Part shown: positions 17,264-26,469 of the stretch, in pieces
How the letters are laid out: each line of letters opens with the position of its first letter
Position numbering within the stretch: position 1 is the first letter of the stretch
Origin: Neobacillus sp. SuZ13
GTDB taxonomy: Bacteria > Bacillota > Bacilli > Bacillales > Cytobacillaceae
DNA: 64,000 bases
Assembly: GCF_030123365.1 (NCBI RefSeq)
Contig: NZ_CP126107.1
Location: forward strand, 4,425,501 to 4,489,500
Direction of reading: 5' to 3'
Program-made: the position numbers and the translations under genes
The notes under the pieces: generated by a model
Databases searched by the model: none
What the model saw: only the letters and a program-made list of their open reading frames with translations
What the model was told of the DNA's origin: nothing

Positions 17264-17935
17264 ATGCAACCAAGATCTAGAATGCCTATGCAGGGGGGAA
17301 TGGGAGCTGTGCCATTTGGGCGGAATAATCAGATGATGAATCCCAGATTTAACCCTGGCAGCAGGAACCCAATGATGGGTCCCTCATCCAACCCATTTGG
17401 AGGAGGATATAACCCGATGATGGGGCAAATGATGGGAAGACCTAATCAGATGAATACAGGGGGCGGAGGAATCCTTTCGAAATTATTCGGAAGAGGTAAC
17501 CAAGCAGGCGGCTTTATGGGGATGCAATCAGCAGGTAGAGCAGCGTCTGGAGGTAGAGCAGCATCTGGAGGTGGAGGCCTGCTCCAATCGTTAAGTAACC
17601 CTGGCGGATTAACAAGCATGTTAAATAATACCCAACAGGTACTAAAAACAGCCCAGCAACTCGGTCCAATGGTCCAACAATATGGCCCGATGATAAAAAA
17701 TATACCCGCCATGTGGAAGATTTATAAAGGATTTAAAAATGCCACAAAAAATACGGATGAGGCCTCAAACGAAAATAGCCAAAAAACCGAAACAGCCTCA
17801 GTTGAATCATCTTCTCATGAAGTAGAAAATAAAAGTACAAAAAAGAAAGTCCAACGTAAGAACAATGAACAGCCAGTTTCTTCAAAAAAAACTTCTCGCC
17901 AAAAGGGATCTTCTATTCCTAAAATGTATATCTAA
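17264..17935 (+). CDS. yqfQ: VrrA/YqfQ family protein
   Basis: 223 residues of low-complexity sequence: an N-terminal half rich in Gly, Met, Asn and Pro, a Gly/Ala/Ser repeat (GRAASG twice), a central conserved part with LSNPGGLTSML and MVQQYGPMIKNIPAMWKIYK, and a Lys/Ser-rich tail. This is the YqfQ/VrrA family, named after the B. anthracis variable-repeat gene. Function unknown; possibly a spore or surface component. RBS GAAAGGAGG precedes the ATG. The DNA repeat at 17534-17569 could vary between strains. Confidence 0.8.
   Translation: MQPRSRMPMQGGMGAVPFGRNNQMMNPRFNPGSRNPMMGPSSNPFGGGYNPMMGQMMGRPNQMNTGGGGILSKLFGRGNQAGGFMGMQSAGRAASGGRAASGGGGLLQSLSNPGGLTSMLNNTQQVLKTAQQLGPMVQQYGPMIKNIPAMWKIYKGFKNATKNTDEASNENSQKTETASVESSSHEVENKSTKKKVQRKNNEQPVSSKKTSRQKGSSIPKMYI
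17534..17569 (+). repeat. Two 18-bp tandem repeats inside yqfQ
   Basis: GGTAGAGCAGCGTCTGGA (17534-17551) is followed directly by the same 18-mer with one change, G to A (17552-17569). Encodes Gly-Arg-Ala-Ala-Ser-Gly twice, in frame. Confidence 0.95.
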
Positions 17936-17938
17936 ATG

Positions 17939-17967
17939 AAGAATGCTGGTAACAGCATTCTTTTTTC
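17939..17967 (+). terminator. Terminator of yqfQ
   Basis: 10-bp stem (17939-17948 with 17953-17962), 4-nt loop, then six T in total. Confidence 0.9.
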
Positions 17968-18070
17968 CTTTAAATGTTAAGGAAAAATGTATCTTTGTAT
18001 TATATCTATTAGTTTTATATAATAAATAAATAAAACTATGAATCAATGTCTTTTTTAGGGGGACTTTAAG

Positions 18071-19009
18071 ATGCAAATCATCAAAATTTCACCACGAGGC
18101 TATTGCTACGGTGTTGTTGATGCAATGGTTATTGCTCGAAATGCGGCTTTAGATAAAACATTACCTCGCCCTATCTACATATTAGGGATGATCGTTCATA
18201 ATAAACATGTTACAGATGCGTTCGAGGAAGAAGGGATTATTACCCTAGATGGGAAAAATCGCAAGGATATTCTCGATAAGGTAGATACAGGAACCGTTAT
18301 ATTTACTGCCCATGGAATATCGCCAGAAGTAAGAGAGTTAGCCAAAAAGAAAGGTCTAGTAACGATCGACGCTACTTGTCCTGATGTGACTAGAACCCAT
18401 GATCTAATTGAAGAAAAAACACAACAAGGATATCAAGTCATTTATATAGGGAAAAAAGGCCATCCAGAGCCTGAGGGAGCAGTTGGTGTCGCACCTGACA
18501 TGGTGTACTTGGTTGAAACTCCACAAGATGTAGAGGCATTAACAATTGACAGTGACAAATTGCTGGTCACTAATCAAACAACGATGAGTCAATGGGATGT
18601 ATCCGAAACGATGAAAAAAGTTCAGGAAAAATATCCACATGTTGAAGTCTATAATGAAATTTGCCATGCAACACAAATTCGCCAAGAAGCAGTTGCCGAA
18701 CAAGCAACAGAAGCGGATGTAACTATTGTTGTCGGTGATCCAAAAAGTAATAATTCTAATCGACTCGCACAAGTTTCAGAGGAAATTGCTGGGACAAAAG
18801 CATATCGCATTGCTGATATTTCCGAGTTAGAAATTGATTGGATTAAAGATGCCAAAAACGTTGCAGTCACATCTGGGGCTTCCACTCCAACACCAATAAC
18901 AAAAGAAGTTATAACGTTTCTCGAGCAATTTGATCCAAATAATGAAACTACATGGGAACGAAGTAAAAAGGTCCAGTTAAGCAGAATTCTGCCGAAAGTA
19001 AAAAAATAA
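18071..19009 (+). CDS. ispH: 4-hydroxy-3-methylbut-2-enyl diphosphate reductase IspH (LytB)
   Basis: Last enzyme of the MEP pathway, reducing HMBPP to IPP and DMAPP. 312 residues. Cluster cysteines Cys12 (PRGYCYGV), Cys103 (DATCPDV) and Cys198 (EICHATQIRQ) are in place, as is the TSGASTPTP motif near the C-terminus. RBS AGGGGGAC precedes the ATG. The stop codon is followed 3 nt later by a family-A repeat. Confidence 0.96.
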   Translation: MQIIKISPRGYCYGVVDAMVIARNAALDKTLPRPIYILGMIVHNKHVTDAFEEEGIITLDGKNRKDILDKVDTGTVIFTAHGISPEVRELAKKKGLVTIDATCPDVTRTHDLIEEKTQQGYQVIYIGKKGHPEPEGAVGVAPDMVYLVETPQDVEALTIDSDKLLVTNQTTMSQWDVSETMKKVQEKYPHVEVYNEICHATQIRQEAVAEQATEADVTIVVGDPKSNNSNRLAQVSEEIAGTKAYRIADISELEIDWIKDAKNVAVTSGASTPTPITKEVITFLEQFDPNNETTWERSKKVQLSRILPKVKK

Positions 19010-19012
19010 TAA

Positions 19013-19237
19013 GAAAAGCGTAAGGGCCCTGGTCAGCGACGTATGGCCTCCTCGAAAGAGCTAACGCTCTTTCTTCGTGCGATGCTTATGCTGCCGAAGC
19101 CTTCCTTGTGGAGCACTCCAACTGAGATAAAGGAAACACGAAGAGCCGGAGGCGCATTCGTGCTTGACTTATCGCAGGGCGGAGAGCGAAGGACACTAGC
19201 CGCTAGGGCACTGGAGCTAGACAATAATCTAAGTTCA
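19013..19237 (-). repeat. Family-A intergenic repeat, copy A1
   Basis: 225-bp GC-rich element after the ispH stop (TAA, three bases, then GAAAAGCG). Its reverse complement aligns for about 125 bp with copy A2, sharing CTTAGATTA, AGCTCCAG, GATAAGTCAAGCACGAATGC and TCTTCGTGTTTCCTTTATCT. The outer ends, AGCTCCAGTGCCC and GGGCCCTTACGCTTTTC, can pair. Open frames within it (for example 19043-19246) are repeat-derived. Confidence 0.88.
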
Positions 19238-19271
19238 AAAACTTAAACTTTCTTCTCATATTAAAATAAAC

Positions 19272-19305
19272 GAAAAGAACCGTGCCTCTATGACCGGTTC
19301 TTTTC
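19272..19305. terminator. Terminator-like hairpin between A1 and yqfO
   Basis: 11-bp perfect stem (19272-19282 with 19295-19305), 12-nt loop, T-rich on the yqfO side. Lies between convergent ispH and yqfO. Confidence 0.75.
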
Positions 19306-19308
19306 ATA

Positions 19309-20424
19309 TTATAAAAATTTGAATGGATCTGTATTTTCTTCTGATGGAAATATCTCTACAGCAAACCCGGAATCCTGGCACATCTTTTGTAAAGTTGCAG
19401 TTAACCCTTTTTTCATTACCTTTTCAACATTATGACCTGGATCAATCATATTCAAGCCTTGCATCATTGCGTCATGTGCAGTGTGATAATAAATATCCCC
19501 TGTAACATATACATCTGCCCCTTGATATTTGGCATTCATGAAGTATTTATTACCATCGCCGCCTAACACGGCCACCTTTTTAACCTTTGAAGACAAATCG
19601 CCAACCACTCGGACATGGGAAACTTCTAATGTCTTCTTCACTTTTTCCGCAAATTCTTCTAATGTCATTTCTGGAACTTTACCGATTCGGCCTAGACCGA
19701 GCACTTCTCCTTTGTTTTCAAGCGGATAGACATCATAGGCCACTTCTTCATATGGATGAGCCTTAATCATTGCAGTGATGGTCTTTTTGATCATGGATTC
19801 TGGGACAATCGTCTCAAGCCTCACTTCCTCCACTTCTTCTAATCGGCCAGCTTCACCAACAAATGGATTAGTATTTTCTCCTGGTAAGAATCGACCTTTA
19901 CCACTGACTGAAAATGAACAATGACTGTAGTTCCCAATAAATCCTGCACCTGCATTTCCAAGGACTCTCCTGATTTCCTCAGCATGGCTGACTGGTACAA
20001 AAACAACTAATTTCTTTAGTTTTGTTTCAAATGTAGGTACTAGAACTTCTGTATCTTCCAGTTCTAGTGCTTCTGCAAGAAGGTCATTTACTCCCCCCGT
20101 TGCTACGTCGAGATTCGTATGCGCTGCGTAAACAGCAATATCGTGTTTCAATAATTTTTCAATGATTTTCCCCTGAACGGAATCCGTTAATAAATTCTTA
20201 AGGGGGCGATAAATAATCGGATGATGGGCAATAATGAGCTGAACATTTTTTTCAATTGCCTCATCGATTACATTTTCAAGGACATCGAGTGCAATCATGA
20301 TTCGCTCAACTTTTTTATTTAAACGACCAACTTGTAATCCTATCTTATCTCCCTCCATCGCCAGGCCTTTGGGAGAGAACTGTTCAAACAATTGAATGAC
20401 TTCATGTCCATTAGGAATTTTCAT
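19309..20424 (-). CDS. yqfO: Nif3-like dinuclear metal-centre protein YqfO
   Basis: 371 residues. N-terminal and C-terminal Nif3 (DUF34) segments carry the metal-site histidines (IIAHHPIIYRPL, AAHTNLDVA, TGDIYYHTAHDA). A middle insertion of about 100 residues (from KKLVVFVPVSHAEEIRRVL to AHPYEEVAYDVYPL) is the CutA/PII-like domain found in the longer Bacillus members. Biochemical role uncertain; a hydrolase role has been proposed for the family. Overlaps the end of trmK by 14 nt, so the two are co-translated. Confidence 0.88.
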   Translation of the reverse strand: MKIPNGHEVIQLFEQFSPKGLAMEGDKIGLQVGRLNKKVERIMIALDVLENVIDEAIEKNVQLIIAHHPIIYRPLKNLLTDSVQGKIIEKLLKHDIAVYAAHTNLDVATGGVNDLLAEALELEDTEVLVPTFETKLKKLVVFVPVSHAEEIRRVLGNAGAGFIGNYSHCSFSVSGKGRFLPGENTNPFVGEAGRLEEVEEVRLETIVPESMIKKTITAMIKAHPYEEVAYDVYPLENKGEVLGLGRIGKVPEMTLEEFAEKVKKTLEVSHVRVVGDLSSKVKKVAVLGGDGNKYFMNAKYQGADVYVTGDIYYHTAHDAMMQGLNMIDPGHNVEKVMKKGLTATLQKMCQDSGFAVEIFPSEENTDPFKFL

Positions 20425-21130
20425 TGGTTAAAGCCTCCTTTACAAGCTTAATTTTACCGATGATTTCTTGTTTTTTTTCTAATGTTTCCGGTGATTGAGC
20501 AGCATTTTCAAGAGCCTCATATATACGTTCCCAGTTTTTCAATTCTGCTGTCCATTTCTTTTTAAAAGTCTCATCCTGTTTTTGAACAAGGAAAGGGCCT
20601 ACTAACAATCCTAGATCTTGATTTTTATTATACGGCTTATTCGGGTCGCCCTTTTCTCCGATTAAAATTTCGTATATTTTCCCATCTTCTTCGAGTATTT
20701 CTTCAGCAATTAGTTCCCAATTATTATCAATAAACCATTTCCTAATCGAAATCGCACTAATATTCGGTTGTAACACAAGGCGCTTGACTGACGATAACTT
20801 ATTTCGACCATTTTCTAAAATACTTGCAATTAAAGCTCCGCCCATTCCAGCGATAGTAATACAATCGACTTCACCTTCTTCTATAACCTTTAGACCATCA
20901 CCCATTCGCACCGAAATGATATTAGCCAATCCTTCTGCTAAAACATTTCTTTCAGCTAATTGAAATGGTCCTACTGCAACTTCACCCGCTATCCCAAATG
21001 ATAACCCTTTGTTTTTCGCTAGGAAGCAAGGTAAATATGCATGGTCTGAGCCAATATCTGCAACCCTAGCCCCACTTGGAACATATTTAGCAACCGATGC
21101 CAGCCTAGCTGACAATTTGTCTGTATTCAA
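20411..21130 (-). CDS. trmK: tRNA (adenine(22)-N(1))-methyltransferase TrmK
   Basis: SAM-dependent methyltransferase making m1A22 in tRNA. 239 residues. The SAM motif is ADIGSDHAYLP near the N-terminus; CITIAGMGGALI is the family motif near residue 90. The C-terminal part is helical and charged. Start is TTG at 21130 (no in-frame ATG upstream fits) with AGTGGTGG upstream. Forms a two-gene unit with yqfO, as in B. subtilis. Confidence 0.9.
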   Translation of the reverse strand: MNTDKLSARLASVAKYVPSGARVADIGSDHAYLPCFLAKNKGLSFGIAGEVAVGPFQLAERNVLAEGLANIISVRMGDGLKVIEEGEVDCITIAGMGGALIASILENGRNKLSSVKRLVLQPNISAISIRKWFIDNNWELIAEEILEEDGKIYEILIGEKGDPNKPYNKNQDLGLLVGPFLVQKQDETFKKKWTAELKNWERIYEALENAAQSPETLEKKQEIIGKIKLVKEALTNENS

Positions 21131-21167
21131 TCATACCACCACTTTTTTATGTAATTATTATAGTATA

Positions 21168-21204
21168 AAAAAAGTCCTTCACAGATGCAAAGGACCTTTT
21201 TTAA
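21168..21204 (-). terminator. Terminator of the cccA transcript
   Basis: Stem made by AAAAGTCCTT and AAGGACCTTTT (one bulge) with a 7-8-nt loop; seven T on the minus strand. It lies on the far side of repeat A2 from cccA. Confidence 0.8.
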
Positions 21205-21224
21205 AAGATACGAAAGTTAAGCAC

Positions 21225-21386
21225 TGAACTTAGATTACTGTCCAGCTCCAGCGCCCAACTGCTAGTGAACTTCGCTCTTCTCCCTACGATAAGTCAAGCA
21301 CGAATGCGCTATCGCTCTTCGTGTTTCCTTTATCTCAGTCGAAGCGCTCCAGTCCATACGCAGTTAAACGGGCACTTCCGCTTTTC
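21225..21386 (+). repeat. Family-A intergenic repeat, copy A2
   Basis: 162-bp element whose GAAAAGCG end (read on the minus strand) begins 3 nt after the cccA stop. Termini AGCTCCAGCGCCC and GGGCACTTCCGCTTTTC match the other family-A ends. The middle shares long exact runs with A1. It lies in the cccA 3' untranslated region, before the terminator. Confidence 0.88.
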
Positions 21387-21389
21387 TAA

Positions 21390-21755
21390 TTATTTAATTG
21401 TTGCTAACCAGTCTGCCATAGCAGCTGCTTGTTCTTCTGGAACAAGTCCTGCTGGCATGCCTGTACCCTTACCTTTTGTTACAAAGGTCATTAGTTCTTC
21501 TTTAGAATACTTGCTGCCAACACCTTTAAGTGATGGTCCTACAACCCCTTGGTACTGATCGCCATGACAGCCAATACAAGTTTGCTTGTAAATGTCTTCT
21601 GGCTTTGATGCGGACACTTCAGTTTTCTCAGTGCCTTCTCCTTTATCCTTCGCAATTTCTTTACTATCACCAAGACCTTTGAAAGACAAAATTAACATAA
21701 GCACAATTCCAAAAGCCATGATGAGAACGTAAGGAATAACAGGATTTCGCTTCAT
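21390..21755 (-). CDS. cccA: Membrane-anchored cytochrome c550 (CccA)
   Basis: 121-residue c-type cytochrome. N-terminal membrane anchor (residues 8-26), a linker rich in Lys, Glu and Thr, and a heme domain with Cys60-Ile-Gly-Cys63-His64. The Met axial ligand is probably in KGTGMPAGL. Acts as electron carrier on the outer face of the membrane toward cytochrome c oxidase. RBS GGGAGG precedes the ATG. Followed by repeat A2 and then a terminator. Confidence 0.94.
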   Translation of the reverse strand: MKRNPVIPYVLIMAFGIVLMLILSFKGLGDSKEIAKDKGEGTEKTEVSASKPEDIYKQTCIGCHGDQYQGVVGPSLKGVGSKYSKEELMTFVTKGKGTGMPAGLVPEEQAAAMADWLATIK

Positions 21756-21883
21756 GATATAACCTCCCTTATGTACGAACGTCAGTAAATATGAAAATAG
21801 TCTGCAAACAACTACTATTTTACTCGAAAAAGAACCGAAGGAAAAGCCCTAAACTTATTTTATCACTATAATCTTAATAAAAA

Positions 21884-21928
21884 AAAGAAAACAGGCTAAA
21901 TTAGTGAAAATATCTAACTTAGCCTGTT
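21884..21928 (-). terminator. Terminator of the acyl-CoA dehydrogenase gene
   Basis: 15-position stem with one mismatch (21890-21904 with 21914-21928), 9-nt loop, T-rich tail on the minus strand. Confidence 0.85.
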
Positions 21929-21955
21929 CTTTATTTTTTTCGGTTTTTTATTTTT

Positions 21956-23095
21956 TTAACATCCAATTAACCTTGAAATGACCATTCTTTGGACCTCAGA
22001 TGTACCTTCGCCAATTTCAAGCAATTTTGCATCCCTCATCATTCGCTCCACATGATACTCTTTCATATAACCATAACCGCCATGTATTTGAACAGCTTGA
22101 TCAGTCACTTCCATACAAATTTCTGATGCATAGAGTTTACACATCGCTGACTCCTTTGAAAATGGTCTTCCCTGATCCTTTAACCATGCTGCCTTATACA
22201 CCATATTCCGGGCCAATTCAATTTTCATTGCCATGTCAGCAAGTTTAAACTGGATAGCTTGGAAAGAGGAAATAGACTTTCCAAACTGTTTTCTTTCCTT
22301 TGCATAGGCTAAAGCTTTTTCATAGGCCCCCTGAGCAATTCCTACAGCCATTGCACCTATCCCTATACGTCCGCCGTCTAATGTCATTAAAAACTGTTTA
22401 AAACCCTCTCCACGCTTCCCTAAAAGGTTCTCAACTGGCACTCGTACATCCTCTAACACTAATTCTGTTGTATTTGATGAATGAAGACCCATTTTTTCAT
22501 AGTTATCAATAATAGAGAACCCATCAGTACTAGTCGGAACAATAATTGCACTTATTTCTTTTTTTCCGTCCTTCTCTCCTGTTATAGCTGTCAATGAGAG
22601 GTGCTTGGCATAACTAGCATTGGTAATAAAACATTTATTTCCGTTTATGACAAACATACCATCTTCTTCACGTGCAGATGTTCTAGTCCCTCCAGCATCT
22701 GATCCAGCGTTAGGCTCAGTAAGGCCAAACGCACCAAATGATTCTCCTGTACAAATCGGCGTTAGATATTTTAACTTTTGCTCCTTGGTGCCAAATAAAT
22801 GCAGGGGTGCCCCTCCTAAAGATATATGCGCAGAATAGGTAATCCCTGTCGAACCGCATGCCCGGCTTAACTCTTCAGTTACAATTGCAAAACTAACCGT
22901 ATCTGCCCCGCCGCCACCATATTCCTCTGGAAAAGGCAGTCCCATAATTCCCATTTCGGCTAATTTTTTAAATATTTCTACTGGAAATTGTTTATTTCTG
23001 TCGCGCTCAATCGCACTTGGTGCGACTTCCTCATCCGCAAATTGCCGCATTGTTCTTTTTATCATTTCTTGCTCAGAAGTTAAGTCAAAATTCAT
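21956..23095 (-). CDS. Acyl-CoA dehydrogenase
   Basis: FAD flavoenzyme oxidising acyl-CoA to enoyl-CoA in fatty-acid or branched-chain degradation. About 379 residues: N-terminal helical domain (MNFDLTSEQEMIKRTMRQFADEEVAP), middle beta domain (GAFGLTEPNAGSDAG), C-terminal domain with HGGYGYMKEY and EIGEGTSEVQRMV; a glutamate in the last motif is the usual base in short-chain enzymes. Start at ATG 23095 because GGGGG directly abuts the ATG at 23101. It sits between cccA and sigA, where B. subtilis has no such gene. Chain-length preference is unknown. Confidence 0.9.
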   Translation of the reverse strand: MNFDLTSEQEMIKRTMRQFADEEVAPSAIERDRNKQFPVEIFKKLAEMGIMGLPFPEEYGGGGADTVSFAIVTEELSRACGSTGITYSAHISLGGAPLHLFGTKEQKLKYLTPICTGESFGAFGLTEPNAGSDAGGTRTSAREEDGMFVINGNKCFITNASYAKHLSLTAITGEKDGKKEISAIIVPTSTDGFSIIDNYEKMGLHSSNTTELVLEDVRVPVENLLGKRGEGFKQFLMTLDGGRIGIGAMAVGIAQGAYEKALAYAKERKQFGKSISSFQAIQFKLADMAMKIELARNMVYKAAWLKDQGRPFSKESAMCKLYASEICMEVTDQAVQIHGGYGYMKEYHVERMMRDAKLLEIGEGTSEVQRMVISRLIGC

Positions 23096-23101
23096 GTTCA
23101 T

Positions 23102-23441
23102 CCCCCTTATCTGAAACCAAATGAATGCGCTTTCTTTATTATTATAAGAGGAATTATCTTTATTTCACAATACTTAAAAATTTTTAAAAATAATCTATTA
23201 TATGGATATAACAAAAATTCAATTAATTATAACGGATAACTAAATATTTCACTATCCTGATAATGGAAAATAAGTTTCATCCCTTTTTTACAAAAATAAA
23301 AGATGAAAAACCATGTCAGGAAATTCTCATGTCTATTTGCAAAATGAGAGACAATTCAGTAAAATGGATTCAAATACAGCTACAGAAAGTGCTTACATTT
23401 CCAACCCGGTATACCCAGTTACTTTAGATTGATACAAAAAA
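23102..23441. other. Intergenic region between acyl-CoA dehydrogenase and sigA
   Basis: About 340 AT-rich bases without a supported gene. It must hold the promoter of the acyl-CoA dehydrogenase (minus strand), but I could not identify one with confidence. Confidence 0.5.
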
Positions 23442-23474
23442 AATAGCCTACTTCAAGTAATGAAGTAAACTATT
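23433..23474 (-). terminator. Terminator of the dnaG-sigA operon
   Basis: 14-bp stem with two adjacent G-T wobbles (23442-23455 with 23461-23474), 5-nt loop, eight T on the minus strand. Confidence 0.9.
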
Positions 23475-23487
23475 TATTAATGTTATT

Positions 23488-24618
23488 TTATTCTAAGAAA
23501 TCTTTAAGACGTTTACTGCGGCTAGGATGACGTAATTTCCTTAATGCCTTAGCTTCAATTTGACGGATACGTTCCCGGGTAACACCGAAGACTTTACCAA
23601 CCTCTTCAAGTGTACGAGTCCGGCCATCATCCAGTCCAAAACGAAGGCGAAGAACATTTTCTTCCCTGTCAGTAAGAGTATCTAGCACATCTTCCAACTG
23701 CTCCTTTAATAATTCATAAGCAGCATGTTCTGAAGGTGAGGTGGCATCCTGGTCTTCAATAAAATCACCTAAATGGGAATCATCTTCTTCACCTATAGGT
23801 GTTTCAAGAGATACAGGCTCTTGGGCGATTTTCAAAATCTCCCTTACCTTATCAGGTGTAAGATCCATATCTTCACCAATTTCTTCTGGTGTTGGTTCAC
23901 GGCCAAGGTCCTGAAGTAATTGACGCTGAACACGGATTAATTTATTAATCGTTTCAACCATATGCACAGGAATACGAATCGTTCTAGCTTGGTCAGCAAT
24001 TGCACGTGTAATGGCTTGGCGGATCCACCAAGTTGCATAAGTACTGAATTTAAAACCTTTTTGATAATCAAATTTTTCAACGGCCTTAATTAATCCCATA
24101 TTTCCTTCTTGGATAAGATCAAGGAATAACATACCACGGCCAACATACCGCTTTGCTATACTTACAACAAGCCTTAGGTTTGCCTCTGCAAGGCGTCGCT
24201 TTGCTTCTTCATCGCCTTGTTCAATACGGAGCGCCAATTTTTTTTCTTCATCAGCAGAAAGCAGGTCAACCCGGCCAATTTCTTTTAGATACATACGAAC
24301 CGGATCATTTATCTTAACTCCAGGAGGAACGCTAAGATCGTTTAAGTCAAATTCATCATCATCACCTTTTGCTAATTGCTTAGGATTTGGATCTTCCTCT
24401 TCACTATCGCCAACTAGTTCAATACCTTGGTCACCGAGGAACTCAAAGAATTCTTCCATTTGGTGGGAATCTAATTCATAGTTAGCCAATTTCTCAGCAA
24501 TATCATCATAGGCAAGGACGCCGGTTTTTTTCCCCAGTGCCGTTAACTGGTCTTTCACTTGTTCAAAAGTGAATTCATTTTCCACTTCTTTTGAACGGGC
24601 TGATTTTTCAGCAGCCAT
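23488..24618 (-). CDS. sigA: Primary sigma factor SigA (RpoD)
   Basis: Housekeeping RNA polymerase sigma factor, 376 residues. Short region 1.1, then region 1.2 (DPVRMYLKEIGRVDLLS), region 2 with FSTYATWWIRQAITRAI, region 3, and region 4.2 HTH (TLEEVGKVFGVTRERIRQIE). Start ATG at 24618 (MAAEKSARSKE) is set by AAGGAG 9-10 nt upstream; an upstream in-frame start at 24642 lies before that RBS. Follows dnaG with a 42-bp gap, as in the classical dnaG-rpoD operon. Confidence 0.97.
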   Translation of the reverse strand: MAAEKSARSKEVENEFTFEQVKDQLTALGKKTGVLAYDDIAEKLANYELDSHQMEEFFEFLGDQGIELVGDSEEEDPNPKQLAKGDDDEFDLNDLSVPPGVKINDPVRMYLKEIGRVDLLSADEEKKLALRIEQGDEEAKRRLAEANLRLVVSIAKRYVGRGMLFLDLIQEGNMGLIKAVEKFDYQKGFKFSTYATWWIRQAITRAIADQARTIRIPVHMVETINKLIRVQRQLLQDLGREPTPEEIGEDMDLTPDKVREILKIAQEPVSLETPIGEEDDSHLGDFIEDQDATSPSEHAAYELLKEQLEDVLDTLTDREENVLRLRFGLDDGRTRTLEEVGKVFGVTRERIRQIEAKALRKLRHPSRSKRLKDFLE

Positions 24619-24660
24619 ATGTCCCACTCCTTCCAGAATCAAAGACAGTAAAAATGGAAT

Positions 24661-26469
24661 CTATAGAGATTTACGCAATTGAAGGATTTCCATTGCAATT
24701 GCTGCAGCTTTAGTAAAATCACTTTGTCGCTCTGCTTCTTTTTGTTCCACTTCTTTTTCTTTTATCTTTAACAATTTTTGATAATTCAACACCTGTTTGA
24801 TATAATCACTTAATTCATGATTGGTTAACTCATCGTTAATGGGCATCATTTCAATATTTGCAACCATTCTTCTGAGATTATCATCTTGAATATAGGACAA
24901 AAACGCACTTGAATCAGACTGGAAATGTTCTTCATAAAAAGATAACAGATAGGTTATTATTGCCTGATGCTCATCAATATTAAACGTATCACCTTGTAAT
25001 AAATCCTGCACTTTATAAGCCACATCTCGATCCTTTAACATGTGAGCAATTAATCGTCTTTCTGCTGTATAATGCTTGGGCTTAAGTTTATTGTCTTGCT
25101 TTTGGACTATAATAGGCTTATTTACAGGTTGCTTACTTCCAGTTGATTTTCTTTTTTCTGCGAAGAATATCTCCTTTTGCTGCTGTTTTAAAGCATCTAG
25201 TGAGAGTGAAAATTCAGCCGCCAATTGGCGTAAATAGTGATCCCTTTCAACAGCTTTATTCAAAGTGCTGATTTCCTTAATTACCACTTCGATATAGGCA
25301 AGTCTATCTCCTTCATGTTGCAGATTTTTTCCCCTGCGAAAGTAAAGAAATTTGAACGCCATCCACGTTAGACTTGCACCGATAACCTCGTTGCGGAATT
25401 TTTCGGGACCATTCTTTTTTATATATTCATCTGGGTCCATTCCATCTGGCATCATCGCAACCTTTACCTGAAACCCACCATTGTTAAGGTGGTTTCCAGC
25501 ACGATATGCTGCCTCAATCCCGGGTTTATCAGAATCGTAACAAATGGTTACGGATTGGACATTTTGCCGTAAGAGGGCTATATGTTCATCTGTCAAGGAA
25601 GTCCCCATTGTGGCTATACCATTTTCCACACCAGCGCGATCTGCTGAAATGACATCAGCAAATCCCTCAAATAAAACAGCAAATTGCGATTTTTTTAAGT
25701 TTGGCTTCGCATTATGGTAATTGTATAAAATTTTACTCTTATTAAAGATTGGCGTTTCAGGACTATTTAAATATTTGGGCTCGTCGGCCCCAAGTGTTCT
25801 TCCTGAAAAAGCAATCGTATTGCCGTTCCGGTCAAAAATCGGAAACATAATTCGATCTCTAAATCGATCGAAATACGTCCCATCTCTTTCACGTTTGATA
25901 ATTAATCCGGCTTTCTCCATCCATTCAGGAGGAAAATCTCTTTTTGAAAGAAATTTAAAAACATAATCCCATGAATTTAAAGAATACCCAATTTGGAATT
26001 TATCTATTGCTTCTCGAGTAAATCCTCTCTGTAGCAAATATTCCAAAGCATGTTGACCTTCCTTTGTATTTACTAGCAAATGATGGTAAAATTTCTGTAA
26101 CAGCTCATGAGCACCTAGAAATGCTTGGTGCTCTTCTGAAAACTTTTTCTCACCATGTCCGCCAGATAAATTGATTTCAAGGTCAATATTAGCCTTTGCA
26201 GCTAGTTTAATGGCTGCTTCTTGGAAGGAGATACCTTCTAGCTCCATTAGAAATGAAAAAACATTACCACCAGCGCCACAGCCAAAGCAATGGAAAATTT
26301 GTTTATCAATAGATACAGAAAATGATGGGGTGCTTTCTCCATGGAATGGACATAATCCGAAGTAATTTCGCCCCTGTTTTTTCAGTTGAACATAATCGCT
26401 AATTACTTCGACAATATCAACAGACTGACGAATTTGATTAATCTTTTCTTCGGCAATACGTTCTGCCAT
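24661..26469 (-). CDS. dnaG: DNA primase DnaG
   Basis: Makes RNA primers for replication. About 602 residues: N-terminal CHC2 zinc ribbon (CPFH...CFGCGAGG), catalytic core with TOPRIM motifs (VLFEGFADVISADRAGVEN and CYDSDKPGIEAAYRAGNHL), and a C-terminal helicase-binding domain. ATG at 26469 (MAERIAEEKINQ) has GGAG 9 nt upstream; the longer frame to 26511 adds residues unlike the family. Upstream, where B. subtilis has yqxD, only a remnant of that gene remains. Confidence 0.95.
   Translation of the reverse strand: MAERIAEEKINQIRQSVDIVEVISDYVQLKKQGRNYFGLCPFHGESTPSFSVSIDKQIFHCFGCGAGGNVFSFLMELEGISFQEAAIKLAAKANIDLEINLSGGHGEKKFSEEHQAFLGAHELLQKFYHHLLVNTKEGQHALEYLLQRGFTREAIDKFQIGYSLNSWDYVFKFLSKRDFPPEWMEKAGLIIKRERDGTYFDRFRDRIMFPIFDRNGNTIAFSGRTLGADEPKYLNSPETPIFNKSKILYNYHNAKPNLKKSQFAVLFEGFADVISADRAGVENGIATMGTSLTDEHIALLRQNVQSVTICYDSDKPGIEAAYRAGNHLNNGGFQVKVAMMPDGMDPDEYIKKNGPEKFRNEVIGASLTWMAFKFLYFRRGKNLQHEGDRLAYIEVVIKEISTLNKAVERDHYLRQLAAEFSLSLDALKQQQKEIFFAEKRKSTGSKQPVNKPIIVQKQDNKLKPKHYTAERRLIAHMLKDRDVAYKVQDLLQGDTFNIDEHQAIITYLLSFYEEHFQSDSSAFLSYIQDDNLRRMVANIEMMPINDELTNHELSDYIKQVLNYQKLLKIKEKEVEQKEAERQSDFTKAAAIAMEILQLRKSL

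Noticed and set aside
19043..19246. Overlapping ORFs on both strands in the region after ispH
   Set aside because: They lie wholly within repeat A1; open frames come from its GC-rich composition.
23096..23130. FadR-type operator upstream of the acyl-CoA dehydrogenase
   Set aside because: Only an ATGAATG-like half site is visible; no palindrome.
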